Assembly: GCA_002633025.1 (NCBI GenBank)
Contig: NMRB01002517.1
Span: 38,347 to 102,346, forward strand
Reading direction: 5' to 3'
Length of the DNA: 64,000 bases
Origin: Notospermus geniculatus
Lineage: Eukaryota > Nemertea > Pilidiophora > Heteronemertea > Lineidae
Positions 1 to 13,300 of the stretch are shown here, in pieces. Below the pieces are notes generated by a model. The model saw nothing but the letters and a program-made list of their open reading frames with translations, did no database searches and had not been told where the DNA came from. Position numbers and translations under genes: made by a program. The number at the start of each line of letters is the position of its first letter. Position 1 is the stretch's first letter.

Positions 1-134
1 TGTCTGAGCGAACTATACCCCTGGGGACGAGGTTGAAGGCGCTCCTACCTCGCACCAAAACCTCGTCTGTGCAAAAGCAGTCTCACGCAAGCAGTCTCGC
101 GCAGCCTGTGTGGACACAATGTATCCTGGCCGCT

Positions 135-451
135 CACAGGGAAAATGACGTACATCTGGCGGACGTATGGCGTATATACGGCTTACGTCCGCCACTCCTG
201 GTTGCGAATATATACCGTATATAAAAGTAGCCAGATTCAATTTGTATGTAGGCTACGTCGTCGTATGTACGCGGGATATATTGCGTATGCCGTACGTATG
301 CGATACGTACGGCATATACTCGGCGGACATATTTTTCCGTACGTAAGCCATACGTACACCGGATGTCCAGAGGATGATCCATTGTACTATACGGCGGATA
401 TAAAAGTACATGTAGCTGTACGTCCGCCGTATGTACGTCATTTTGCCTGTG
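135..451. repeat. MITE-like inverted-repeat element
   Basis: The ends are inverted copies of each other: the left end reads CACAGGGAAAATGACGTAC and the right end is its near complement, closing with GTCATTTTGCCTGTG. The interior is rich in short TACGTCCGCC/GTACG motifs that also fold back. No transposase-like protein is seen. A non-autonomous DNA transposon is the simplest reading. Confidence 0.6.
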
Positions 452-1473
452 TAGTACTGAATTCGAGATTTCTATTCCTTGATATGATAATTTATGCTGA
501 TTAGCCTATGAGTCCTGATCAATAAATTATGATAATTATTGGTGATTTCAACTCCTTCTGGTAATCTATGAAGGGGCCAGTGGAATCGGGTTCAGCCTGG
601 CACATCGGTCCTCATGTAAACATGTGTTTGTTTATATGCCTACATGAAGCTGTGTCCCGTTGATTGAAAAAGACGAATTTTTCGCGATTAATGCGTTTTT
701 TTCGGTAGCCTTATTTAAGCTGTTTTAGAGGTCATTTAGGCAAGGATTTTGATTGGAAAACGTTTTTTTTTTTGGGGGGGGGGGTTGAGCAAATATCTGT
801 ATGATGCTCTGTGTGATAAAATGTTACCTCGATGTGGGACGAGGTTGAGGAACGCATGGAAAGCACATGTGAATTATTTAGCATGGAGCTGAGTATTGTT
901 AAAACAAAATCTGGTTTATTTGAGCGTTTTGATCGTGGGTTTTTGTTTAACAACTTGTGCTAATGCATGTTTTGTGATTATTGCAACGAGTGGTCTGTTA
1001 TTAGTCAGCGTTGTGGTGTGAGAGAATAATTAAGGCCACATAAAAAATCTTTAGTTTAGCATCACCTTCCGCCTCAAAATTTCTTTCCTCCTTAAATATT
1101 TTTAAAACTTTTTTTCAATTTTTTCCTGTTTGTTTCCTATTTGTTTTACCACAAAGTCTGGCGATCCTCAATTGGACCATGACTCGTATATGTACCTTTT
1201 GAAACAAAAACCTTCTTTTTCAGTTCTTAATGGTTTTTAAGGGCTTGTTCCTAAGGGTTTGTATGGAAGCTGCAAAGCTTCAAAGCTCTCTTTCGATGAT
1301 CACACTTCAGTATGAAAAATAAAAATTAAAAATTAAAAAAAGCCCTCCTCCCTCCTCACTTTTTACAAGTATGACTGATGCTAAACTAAAGATTTTTTTT
1401 ATATGGCCTAATGGGTGTTTTGTTCGAACTGGAGGAGGGTCACGTTGTCTAGGTTTCGGTATAGGCGACCTAC
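452..1473. other. Spacer with no gene recognised
   Basis: AT-rich sequence with homopolymer runs (T and G near 765-785) and no convincing exon on either strand. The minus-strand secreted-protein gene should continue leftwards through here. An exon matching its sister's PAN-domain exon was looked for and not found, so it is probably beyond the left edge. Confidence 0.5.
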
Positions 1474-3548
1474 CTAAGCAATGAGTTTCTACTTGACATT
1501 TTCCACACTTGGTCAACCTGCATTCTAATCTACCGTCGGGGAGATGGACTGGCTGAAGTTTCGCATACGGGTAGTCTTGTCTCCATCTGAAAGGAAAACA
1601 AGCTAATTGATTACGTAACCTTGAATATTGTCCCTGATGAAACGTCATCTATCTTATTCTATTCTTATTTCATCCTGGTCTATTCTATTCTATTTTATTT
1701 CATCCTGATCTGTTCTATTACTCCATCCTGGTCTATTCTATTCTATTCTTATTTTACCCTGGTCTATTCCATTCTAGTCTTATTTCATCCTGGTCTATTC
1801 CATTCTAGTCTTATTTCATCCCGGCCTATTCTATTCTATTCTAACTTCATCCTGGTCTATTCTATTATTTCATCCTGGTTTATTCTAAATTCTATTATTT
1901 CATCCTGGTCTATTCTATTCTATTCTCACTTCATCCTGGTCTATTCTATTATTTCATCCTGGTCTATTCTATTCTATTCTCACTTCATCCTGGTCTATTC
2001 TATTCTATTCTTATTTCATCCCGGTCTATTCTATTCTATTCATATTTCATCCTGGTCTATTCTATTCTATGCTATTGATGAACCCCTATCCTATCCATTC
2101 GGGGATAATAACTTCCATTGACACATCGAGTACCATGCTTGTTGTACTCACTTGGTAATGAGGTTGCACCCGTACGTTGCCGTACCAACGGGGCATGTTA
2201 TAGATAGATCTGCCCCGTAATTTGTCCGAATATGGCTGGACCGAACGTCCCCACCTGTGAACACACACAGTCGACGACTCTGTTGAANGGGGGGGGGGGG
2301 GGGGGGGGGGCGGAGTTCGCCCTGCAAATTTAGAGTCCAGAAACTCGTCTCAGAAAAGATAGGCCAATTTACATCCATCTAATAAAGTCGGGGAATATTT
2401 TTCAGCCTTATCTCATAATGCAGTTGTTGTCGTCGTTGCCGTCATTGGAGGGTTGCATAACATCTGACTATTTAAGAGACTACTGTCGCCCTCTAAATTC
2501 GGACGTTGATTGGTTGATTCTGATTGGTCCAATCAGAATCAACCAATCAACGTCCGAATGCGCCAGTTATCGTGGCAGGGAATCCAGCCAAAATGGCGGA
2601 CCCCGACGCCAGTTCCTGACGTGCTGCACGGTAGAACTGGATGCCGGTTTAGGGTTGCATTGACACGCAAAGCTCGGTGAACCAGAAATTCGGTGATTTG
2701 ACGGGCGACCTGAATTGCGTTTTCCAGGAGACATTGTGTCTGTCTTCCAGAAGTGGTTTTTGACGCCTTTTACTAGTTCTGTGACGACTTCTTTTTAACT
2801 CGTTGATGATTTTTCTGCGTACCGTGATTGTCCCAGGCTTTCCTCCCCTTTTCTGCGCCACACACCGGCCGTTATCATCTGTGTAGGAACCATCGGCATA
2901 TCCCGCAATAGCGTCGCAGCGGATGGGTTCGTACTCGGATGGACACGGTGGAGAGACCGAGGGCGCATCGTCCCCAGTACCAGAGGGTGGACCCGTTACG
3001 GCCACAAACGCAAGCGAGGCAGAGATCGTCAGCATGAAAGGTAACAATCCGGAACCTGAAAAATGAAAATGGGGATCCCAGCCGACTTCCTCAATAGGTG
3101 TCACTAGTGGTTAAAACTAATGAAATGAAACTGACATCCCAGTCCTGATCAATTTCAGGGCCGTATTTAGCGCGGGGGGGGGGGCGCAGGAGCAGTGTTG
3201 CCCCCCCCCCCCGNNNNNNNNNNNNNNNNNNNNNNNNCAGAGAGGCTTTTGCCCTCCCCCCGTCCGGACCAAAAAGCTAAATACGGCCCTGAAAGGCGTC
3301 CATTGTATAGGACCTGGTTTCGGTGTGCTGCCCTCTATCGTAGCTAGGATCCCCATCAGACTCTATTACTCTTCACTAGGCGTCATTTTCTGATTTTGAT
3401 TTTGAATGGAAAATGAGGAGTTACAACGAAAAGTGAATTATTCATTTTTATGTAACAGCAGCCTTATCAAGTGTCAGTTCTACCACTACTTACCTCCAAG
3501 ATGTAGAATCCCCAAAACAAAAACGACAACGCGATGAGTCCGCTTCAT
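1474..3548 (-). CDS. Secreted cysteine-rich protein, paralogue B (3' end missing)
   Basis: Four exons on the minus strand: 3494-3548, 2823-3055, 2152-2279 and 1474-1586. All have GT-AG borders and intron phases 1, 0, 2, 1. Exon 1 starts with ATG and encodes a hydrophobic signal-peptide-like stretch (RVVVFVLGILHL), with more hydrophobic residues at the start of exon 2. Exon 2 carries GPPSGTG, a DGSYTD motif and paired cysteines. Exon 3 has LCVFTGG and TYGC. Exon 4 has a cluster of about five cysteines. Each exon matches one in the plus-strand gene at 4305-19318 in order, phase and motifs; exon 3 is 128 nt in both. The last exon, expected to carry a PAN-like domain, is not seen and probably lies off the left edge. 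The family is not one I recognise. About 176 codons are visible. Exact splice sites are by eye. Confidence 0.8.
1658..2075. repeat. Minisatellite based on TATTCTATTC and CATCCTGGTC
   Basis: A degenerate tandem array of units such as TATTCTATTCTATTTCATCC with variable numbers of TATTC. It lies in intron 3 of the minus-strand secreted-protein gene. Its open reading frame is only a translation of the repeat. Confidence 0.9.
2287..2310. repeat. Poly-G tract with one ambiguous base
   Basis: One N is followed by a run of G directly upstream (on the minus strand) of exon 3 of paralogue B. Length and base calls here are unreliable. The splice acceptor at 2280 lies just outside the tract. Confidence 0.8.
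2498..2558. repeat. 61-bp near-perfect palindrome with inverted CCAAT boxes
   Basis: Two 30-bp arms are separated by a single base. The left arm starts TTCGGACGTTGATTGG and the right arm is its exact complement. It contains GATTGG/CCAATC four times. It lies in intron 2 of paralogue B. It could form a cruciform, be a tiny transposon remnant, or bind an NF-Y-type factor. Confidence 0.85.
3156..3291. repeat. TIR element, CAGGGCCGTA family, with sequencing gap
   Basis: The left end is CAGGGCCGTATTTAGC and the right end is the exact complement, GCTAAATACGGCCCTG. The interior is G/C homopolymer-rich and holds a run of N at 3214-3237. A second family member is at 49750-49910. The CAG...CTG ends are hAT-like (inference). 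It lies in intron 1 of paralogue B. Confidence 0.8.
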
Positions 3549-4304
3549 TTTCACACTCAGGGTGTTCCGTCCTCTCTGCGGTCCTAAAAGCAATGTATAA
3601 TCAAGGGAACGAAAAACAACTCAAGCGAACACGTTCAATCTCACACCAGGACGAAATTAATAGTATTTGTTATTGGTTATTCAACTGAGCATAAAGTAAT
3701 ATTGAAATTAAATACCGTTGTTGTGGTTGCATTAAATGAAATTATGTTGATTCGAAGCTACCCATGGGAGAGTGGTAAAGCCGGAAGCACTCTTACGGAA
3801 CGAATTCTGCGCAACGCTCATTTCAGAGAGCATTGCTGTGTTATTTAACATATCTGCGTGCATTATTCACTGTAATATCGTTACTGCCAAGTTTCAGGCA
3901 AGGTTAGGAACCTGTTTCTGCAACTCGAGTGTGACTAAAATCAGGTTCAATGAAAATTAAACCACCAGGACAACGAAACTTTTTCCTATAATTTGGAAGG
4001 CTTCGACGTTCCTAGTCGCGATATTTCCGTTTGGTTTACCATGAATGAAACTGGCTGCAATGGAGTTCGGCTAATTAGTCTCTGAAATTGATTTCCTTTT
4101 TCTGCCAAACGTTTTATGATATTTCATATTCGTATTGCCGGTATCCATTGGTTCCCGTTCAATGATAACATCAGGATACTAGTAACACATTGCAGGGAGG
4201 ATGGCAGACAGATAGACCTTTCGGAGTTTCGGAATATAGTACTCAGTAGAACAGTACCTTTGATGGCTTAAATATCCAAGGCTTTTTGTTGCTGATGTAT
4301 CACA
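3549..4304. promoter_or_regulatory. Shared spacer between divergent secreted-protein genes
   Basis: This 756-bp stretch separates the two start codons of the divergent paralogues (minus strand at 3548, plus strand at 4305). It must hold both 5' leaders and is the natural place for a shared or back-to-back promoter. I see no clear TATA box or known element. Part of it may be 5' untranslated exon. Confidence 0.5.
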
Positions 4305-7300
4305 ATGATGAAAAGACTTATTTTTGCGATTTTTATGGCTGTGAATGGTTTACAACTCAAAGGTGAGTATATTTTTCGGCATTTTGTCGGATAACTTATT
4401 AGTGCCAGCAAAACAATGATTTTTTGTAACAATTTATGTTGTAGGCCTACTGAGTGGCATTTCACCTCTGCGATCATGGGCTCATTCACCTCTGGGATCT
4501 CTTCTACATAGCGCCTCTGGGGATCTCTTCTACATAGCGCCTGAGGAAGACCCCGATTGGGGTCGAAAATTTGCGAAATAAGACGACTTTCCGATTTATT
4601 GTGTACTGTGTGTCGTTTTTGTGCTGTTTTTTGGATACCTACTGAGTGGCAGCGTGTTGCAAAAAATCAGGTTGGCACCCTTGTGAACGTTTGCGATGGG
4701 CATTGCAAGTGAATCGGTCAACACTGAATGGCCCGAGTATTGCGATTGAGTCATCTCTGTCGGAACCTCATCGCATCGTGCGGTGGGAATGGTGTCAATC
4801 GTCGCACTCATTTGTTGGGGCTGAAGTCTGCGATCAGCCAGTCCATCGCAGTAGGCGTGGCGCCACCGTTCTACGATGAAAAGCCGATTTCTTAAGCCAC
4901 TCTCACACGTGCGACAGTTGGCCTGCGTTTAATTGCGATAGACAATCGCAGGTGTACTGTCGCAAATTAACGCAAACTATTGCAGACCTTGCGATAATAT
5001 CCGCAGACAATCGCGTATAATCGTGAAATTTTGGAAATGTTCAAAAAATTTAACCTCGTCGCAACTTATCGCAAAGCAACCGCAGATTGTCGCAAAATAT
5101 CGCAAAAATGTCGCAAAAAATCGTTTATAACTCCAAATTATCGGTGTCGACTGAAGAGGCTGCAGACAGAAAACCCTCGCAAGATTGTCGCAGTTATAAT
5201 CGCAGATTGTCGCAAACAACCGCAAGTGAACGCCAAAAAACGCTGATTATCGTTAAGTTTACAATTCTGCGATACGTCTGCGACAAATCTGCGATAATTT
5301 CTGCGATTGTTTGCGTAACGTAGAAAAATACAATCGCACGCAAATTGTCGCACGTGTGAGAGCGACTTTAGATACATGTACGTAACATTGTAAGTTCGTT
5401 TTCTTGGTTTCCAACCTAGGTGTCTTCACTTTCGTCATCGAGACAGGACCACCTTCTGGCACCGGAAATGACTCGCCTTCAAAATCACCACCATGCAAGG
5501 CCGGCTATGTCCCAGTCAGATGCGAAACATCAAACGACGCGGCAGCAGATGGCTCGTATACAGACTCTGATGGCACTTGTGTGGCAAAAAAGCGTGGCGA
5601 TATACCAGATTTGAGGGTATCGGTAAGAATAGTCGCGAGTGTCACCTCCCTGGTTTGTGACATCGTCATCGCAATTTTAAAGCCACGGATTATTGAATTC
5701 TAGACTGGTCCCCTGTCGTAGTTCTCGCTTCACAACTACGACAGGCATCTTGAACGCCAACACGGCATGTGATTGGTCAGCCAAACGTCATCATCAACGG
5801 TCGCGCCATGAGTCATCTATTTTTAGAGACTCCCGCAACATTACGAGTCTTTCTTGCTCGTTTGCATACGTGTGTCAGAATTCAGGCAATCATGGCGGAC
5901 GTGGCCTGTCGTAGTAGTGGAGGGACGGAGCGGTACGACAGGGGACCAGTCTAATTGAATTCGTGCTTACGTCCTCCGTACCGACGTCAGTGTAGTATAG
6001 AATGTACTATGCCCTGTCTTTAATACAAAGAGCCCTGCCTGCATTTTTTTCAATTGTGTGCTGAAAATTAGGGTTTGATTTTTTGAAGAACGTATCAGGT
6101 AAGTATTTTCGGGGCCTTAACGAGGCTAATAGGGAGTTTTCGCAAAGCCCCCGAAACGCCAACGCGAACGCCAAACCCATTGTTCGATGCCATGAAGAGA
6201 GCACCGAACAAAAGGATAGACGTTCGCGTTGGCGTTTCGGGGGCTTTGCGAAAACTCCCTATTGACACCTCTACGTGCACTCTCCTAACACTTTGAAAAT
6301 ACCGTAAAATTCAATACAGAGGGGCTTCAAAGGAAGTCATGGCGAGACAAATCCAATACTTTAGCGGCCTTCTAAAAACGTTGGTTTTGTAACCTACATG
6401 TATTTGATAAACAACATCCCATTAATTAGGCCCTATTCCTTTAAACAGACAACTTTCATACGTTTGATGAAGGAGTATACATGTAACGTTACATGTATAA
6501 AAAGTAAACAACTAATGTGTTTTGACCTCCTGCAGCCCATAAATAAAAAAATTCGTAAGGCGACATTTGTTTCCAATCAAGCCTAGGTTGCGTGATATGG
6601 GTGGCATATGGAGACCATTGAATTTGACCATTGAATTTTCCAAAAAACGTATGAAAAGTTTGATCGTGTAGGGCCTACAACACGGGCATTTGTCTTGCAG
6701 CAGCCCACTTTGAAAATGCGCTTATTCGTTTCAGAGCCGCCTTTTCTGCGTCTACACTGGAGGACAAGTCACGTCGAGTCACCCAAATGCAAATGATAAA
6801 ATTGACCCCTCCATTAAGTGTCCGACTGGCACAAAAATGTACGGCTGCAATTTTTGGAACGGGTGAGTAGACATGTCATTCTACTCTTACCGGTAAAGTC
6901 TGGCAACATCTATCTTTGACCTAATGGAATGCGGAAGTTAGGAAATTGACCGTTGCATTTTCCGCGGACCTTTAATCACATGCGGCTATTGAATGACCGG
7001 TGGACAACACGAACAATCGGGAACGACCACAAGTGATCGACAGGCATGATTAAAAACCGCAAAGCCACATTACATGACTTCCGCATTCCATCAGGTCGAA
7101 GGGGCAATTCTCCAGTAGAGAATACATATCACAAAATCAATTTTTTGTTTTCATCTTTGATATTACAACTCGTTCAGATCTGCAAAAAATCTAGGAGATT
7201 CAGGCAACACTGCTGGAAATTATAATGTGAAGTATTTTCAGTTATAAGGCAAGAAAAATTTATGAAAATAAAAATTCATGTTTTTTTGCACAGCAAGTCC

Positions 7301-10300
7301 TGACATGACCTTGTTTTGGTGCCCTTCTTTATCCCGTCGTAGGTCAGACTACATCCATGAAATCCATGGTGTTTTGGTTGATTTCACATCTACAAGACCT
7401 GATTGAGGAACAGTGGACATGTACAACACAATACAGTTGGGATGAATGTGTTGTGTCTCACAACAGACGGCCAACGCATATGTCAGGAAAAACAACAATC
7501 TGGACCATGATCTCATCTTCATCACATTCTTTAATACCAAGATATCGTTGGTTTTTGTGCGGTGTTTTTGACGAAAAATGCTGCAGTTCCAGGCGGTACC
7601 GCGGAACATACTGTACTCGGGTATATGATAAATTTCAAAGTCACCCCGAGAACAAGCAAAAATGCGTCGGGGTGACTTTGAAAATGCCTTTAAATTTTCT
7701 AGAATAAATTCAGTCAAGGCAAATGGCTGTATTTTGTTCACAGAGCTCCAGAATGTAAGAATTTCAGCAGTTAGCCCTGGAATTTTATTGCAAAGGTACT
7801 AACCATGTAAATTTAGACATCATGGCAAAAAATGCCTTTTCTGCAGCAGTTTTAAAAGGGGCTGCAGACAGTCTACAAATGACCCCAAACCCACCAGCCA
7901 GTATCCCTATTGTTTGCTTGTAGCTCCTAGAACGCAGATTCCCATATATACAGTGAATCCACCTATCACACATGCAGTAGATTGATTTGAATCATTTTTC
8001 TGGCCAGCTTTCAAAGTCACCCCTGCTTTCAAAGTCACCCCGGTTTACGGCACTTAAATTGTCAAATTTTTCTGGGGGAGGACCCCCAAACCCCCCGTTT
8101 GGGCTTCGCGCTCGCGATGCTCACCACCTCCGTCGAGCTACGCCCCCCCCCCCTTGTCGACCCTGGGTCCGACCCTGCTGTTTGTACTTTTAGGGGAGGG
8201 GGTCTTGGGGACCCTAGGGCTAGTCTACACACTATAGACTTTTTTTAGTGTGTACGGGAGAAAGTTCCGGTCACATTTGGCAAAGCTGAGATTCCAAATC
8301 ATTATAAATACCATGCTAAGGGCAAAATGATAACCCAAGGCGAATGAATACACTAAAAAAGCCTAGCTGCTGCAATATCCCCCAGAAATTCGCCGGAGAA
8401 CGCATGGAAAATCGGCAATTTTAAAATGAACTCCGGGAATGAACTGTACGGCTACGGGAAGTCTATTCTCCCGCAGCCGTACAGTTCATTTTAAAATTGC
8501 CGATTTTCGATGCGTTCTCCTGCGAATTTCTGGGAGATATTACAGCAGCATGCCTTTTATAGTGTATTCGTGACGTTCACCTAGGACTGTCATTTTGCCC
8601 TTAGCAGTGGTATTTATAGTAATTTGGAATCTCGCTTTGCCAAGCGTATGTGACCGGAACTTTCTCCCGTAGCTGTACTGCAAGGTTGATTGTACACCGT
8701 GAATTTGTACATCTCCTTCATGCATGTATCACTTGGAATGATTAAACAGAAATAAATCTTAAGGCGCCGCTCCACGTGACAGTTTTCTATCGAAAGTTTG
8801 TGTCAGATAGTCAATTGCTCTCAGACAGCAATATCATTGCTGTCACACAGTACTGTATGACAGCAATTATTGCTGTCGGACAGCAATAACTGACTATCTT
8901 ACAGCAAACTTTCGACAGAAAACTGCCACGTGGAGCGGCGCCTTTTACTCTGAATCTGGATAGTGGCCGCCCGCTGGGGGAGTGGAGCGGCAATTTCAAA
9001 GTGGACTCAATCCGGGTGGAGCTCGGCACGCTTCAACAGGCGGCTTGTGTAAAAAGGGCTATAGATTTCTACTGGCCATAGAAAAAATATAATTACCTTG
9101 TGCATAGGTTTTAGCGACAAATTTTGCCAAAAAAATTTTTCCAGCAAAATCAAATGGGATAAAAGATCATAATTATGTGTCATTATGTCATGTCATGTCA
9201 TGTTATGTCGTGTCATTATGTCAGGTCATGTGTCATTGCGTGTTATTATTGGGCCTATTTGTGTCTCAGATTGCAGGAAATGGACTAAATCGCATCTCAG
9301 AGCTTCTAATTTTCAAAATTTTTCGGGGGGGGGGGGTCATCGGGGAGGAGGGCAGACACCCCAACTTCCGCAAAACCGCCTGACGACATGATTTTCTACG
9401 CATATAAATCTTTCTCTTCCTTTCAACAAGCTGAATAAACGCTGCCAGGGCAAAGAGTTCTGCTCCTTGCAACTTTAAGCTTGGTCTGGAGCAACCTTGA
9501 AAATTCTAAGTGTATGCTTGTAAGCAGATGCTTTTTACGACACTTTATGAATATGAACTTTAGCAAATGCTTTCCAGTATAGCATTGACTAAATGCTCAA
9601 AAAGCAGATGTTTTACCTAGTAGCAGAAGCTGATAAGTATAAGCAATAGCTCAGGTTTTATGAATATCGGGACTAGTATATACTTAAAAATCTAAGTAAA
9701 AGCACATGCTTAACTTTTATGAATATCAGCCATACGGCCGAATTCATAAAAACTAGCATTTGCTTTTTCTGGGCTTTTTCTTGAAGAGGTACGGTATTTA
9801 TAAAGTTTCGCTTTTGCTTCATAAACTAGCAACTCCCTGTAAGAATTAGCAGAAGCTTTGTCTTGCGAGCATTAGCTTCATCACTGAGATAGAAAATCGT
9901 GCTTGGCTTTATAAGAAAAGGTCAATAGGTTAAGCAATTGATTATGAATATGTTTGTGAGCAAATTCCTTGGCTTGTGTTTCTCCTTGACAAGCAAAAGC
10001 TTGGCCTGGGGCTTCTGCTTGTAAGCTTTTGCTATGTTTTATAAATTCGGCCCATGTGTTGGGCTCTCTCAGACCCGACGCTGCACCAAAAAATCTGTTA
10101 TGCCCGCCCTAATCGGGACCAAGGTTAAGGTGAAGGGATACCTAACAGATCAGCACAGGCCTAGTGGCGGTCTCAGAACTATGGGCCGTATTCTAGAAGC
10201 TTCCTCAAATCTAAGGTTTACCTTTAGCTATTGTTTGCAGGGTAGAATACAAAAGATTAAAGTGGACCTTAGAGTTAAGGAGGCTTCTAGAATACGGGCC

Positions 10301-13300
10301 TTAGTGCGGCAGCTCATTATAGGCGTGGTTACACTACCGTACATAAAAATACCCGGGTTTTTTGACACCCGGGTCTCGCCCGGCTCTGAAAAATCCCTCC
10401 TGAGGCCCGGTGCCCGTCAACACTACTCAAATTTTGTGACGGGGACCTAAATTAAGCCCCCCAAAACCCGTTCGAGCTCGGAGGGGATTATTACACCGCG
10501 TTTTTAACAGGTGTGGACAGAAAAAACCCGGGTTCGACACGGGTTTTTTATGTAGTGTAACAAGGGCTTATAGCACCCCATCACCTGATCTCGGTTCACT
10601 GCCCATTACTACAACCCATTCCTGCCCATTACTACAACCCATTCCTAAACTCGAGCCGAGAATGTTTTGGAGTTGTTGGCCGATCGATTTAGGCGTGTGA
10701 AATCGATTGCAGACAAATAAAACATGCGTGACGAGTGGTAAACTTTGAAACGGACTCTACGTACCAGGCGGAAAAGGACTTAATTTGAATAACAATCATG
10801 CATTGATCGACTGAGCCACAATCACCCGCTTTTCCTGCGATTTTCGGTTTGGTTTTGCACGTAATAGAAGCTGTCAGCGAGTTGACCACTAGGTGTCAAA
10901 TACAGCCCAATTCAATGCATCTAGCGAACCCAGTCATTATCGATCGAGCAGCAATCACGTAGATTTTCCTGTACATTGGTCCGTTAAGACTTTGCTGCCA
11001 TCTGTTGGCAATATGCGCGGCTGACTGCTCCTATTGGTTGATGATTTACATGAATTATCGGTTTTACCTGATAGTAAACTTAGTCCCCCAGGTGCCTATA
11101 GAGAGATTTTGGTGATATCCGAGTGAAATCTTCCCGTCTGCAAGAAAATGTGAATCAGGGCATTTTTAGACCTTAATGTAATTAGTGAATCTTGTTCATC
11201 TTTTACGCCATTCTTTACTGTTACCTTTGGCAGCCTCTTTGTTTCTTACCTTGCCCTTCATTTCTTTTTTATATGTCTATTTTGTTATCATCTTTTCATA
11301 CATTTTCTTAATATAAATTACCCTTACTATAATCTTATTAGTCTTTTCTAGAGTTTCACATTGTAAAGTTCCACTTGAAAAAGACCCCGGTTGGGGTCGA
11401 AAATTCGTGAATTCTGGAGATTGACTTCTTGCTTATTATCTTACTATAATCTTAGGGAATTATACTGTTAGTTTAATTCCTCCAAGCTATAATTTACAAA
11501 ACCCCTTTCCTTTTAGTCTAGTCAAGCCTTACATTCACTAATTACATTCACTGTTAGGTTGAGCAACCAATTTTTGGGGCTTGGACTCTTTTCATTCCTT
11601 AATTGCTGACCCGTCCTCTTTCGGTTGGATACTTCAGATCTACATTTGGGTTTCAGCTCAGTCTTTTCTAGAGTTCCAGATTGTAAAGTTCCAGCCTGAA
11701 GAAGACCCCGGTTGGGGTCGAAAATTTTTGCTAAATTCTAGAAGTTGACTTCCTATTTATTATTATACGTTGTGTTGACTTTTGTGCTTCTTCTCTATTT
11801 GGCATCGGCGTTTCGGGGACTGCGAAAACTCCCTTTTAGGGAGGTTACACATCGTCACAAATTACGAGTCACGAAACGATTTCAGGACGTTGATGACGTC
11901 ATGACGCGGTTTCTTCGTCTCAATCCATGGTGATCCGACTTTCGGCCTCTCTTTAACAAGACGTCATTACCTTACAGAGATATTTCAAGCATTTATTCCA
12001 GCGGTAAAGTGTGACAGGTATATCCAGTTGTCACCTGTGTGCTCAGAAAAGCCCCAAAACATATTTCTTGTAGGCTAAATGAAAATTATGCAATTCGTAA
12101 TTCGTAAACTACCTACGAAGATTTACGACCGTCCTTGTCAAACCGCAACGAATTTGCACGACGTCACGAAAGTGACGCAACGTCATACGTCAAAGTGATG
12201 ATGTCATGGTCGAAACATATTCGTATTTCATATTCGTATTTCACTTTCTCAAATCGTATCGCCGGAGCACATCACCGAGCGGTAAAGTTTTGATAGATCG
12301 AGGGTGACATTTCGGTCTATCCCACATGAACAGTGCCATTTTCTTATTGGCCCTAACAATAGCCCTTGTTACACTACATAAAAAACCTGTGTCGAACCCG
12401 GTTTTTTTCTGTCCACACCTGTTAAAAACGGGGTGTAATAATCCCCTCCGAGCTCGAGCGGTTTTTGGAGGGCTTAATTAAGGTCCCCATCATAAAATTT
12501 GAGTAGTGTTGACGGGGACCGGGCCTCAGGCCGGGGCCTCAGGAGGGATTTTTCAGACCCGGGCTAGACCCGGGTGTCAAAAAAACGGGGATTTCTATGT
12601 AGTGTAACCACGGCTAAATCTGTACAGGAAATAATGAGACGGTCTTTGAATGCGATCTTGAATGCGATCTCTCTTTTGGCTTCGAACGAGGGCCTGTATA
12701 GCAGATTTGGGACACTGTTATATCACAATTCTCTGGGCATTCACAGTACGTTGCATACAGCTGGAATAGATTCAAGGCAGTTTTTTGCTGGTAGGCTGCA
12801 TGTAAAAGTCCCTCCAGTGAGATCAGGAAATGAGGTTCGGATCGGGTGGAATATACTCCCAAATCATCAAAAAACGGAACAACATTTTCGAAAAAGAGGA
12901 GGCAGACGACATAATCAATGGAATGTGGTTTATGTTTGTGCATTTGAATGGTTACTTTTGTTTTTGCCGAAATGTAGATCCCTTATTTCCAGATTTGGAA
13001 TAATGACGTCGTTGATGCCTGGCAAAGCGCACTGTATACACCTCCACGTGTACATGACCTGTGTTATGTATTTGATTTGTACGCAGGAATTGCATTTCAT
13101 TCTTAAGTTCAGAAATGGCAAAGTGTAGATCGCAAGCTGCTTGTGGGAGTGGTCGCAATCCAGTATGAACAACAGACATCACCCACTTAACTGGAACAAA
13201 AAGAGCTTGTCAACTTCCTGTAATGGTTCAAAAAACGATAGTCTGGGAGCTAACAAAGATTTAATTCACATCTCAAGTACAAAGACATTTTTTGCTTTTT

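Noticed and set aside
1621-2121. 166-codon open frame rich in serine, isoleucine and tyrosine
   Set aside because: It is the translation of the TATTCTATTC minisatellite.
12574-13128. 184-codon plus-strand frame in an intron
   Set aside because: It starts within the GTTACACTAC MITE, has no domain and no splice context.
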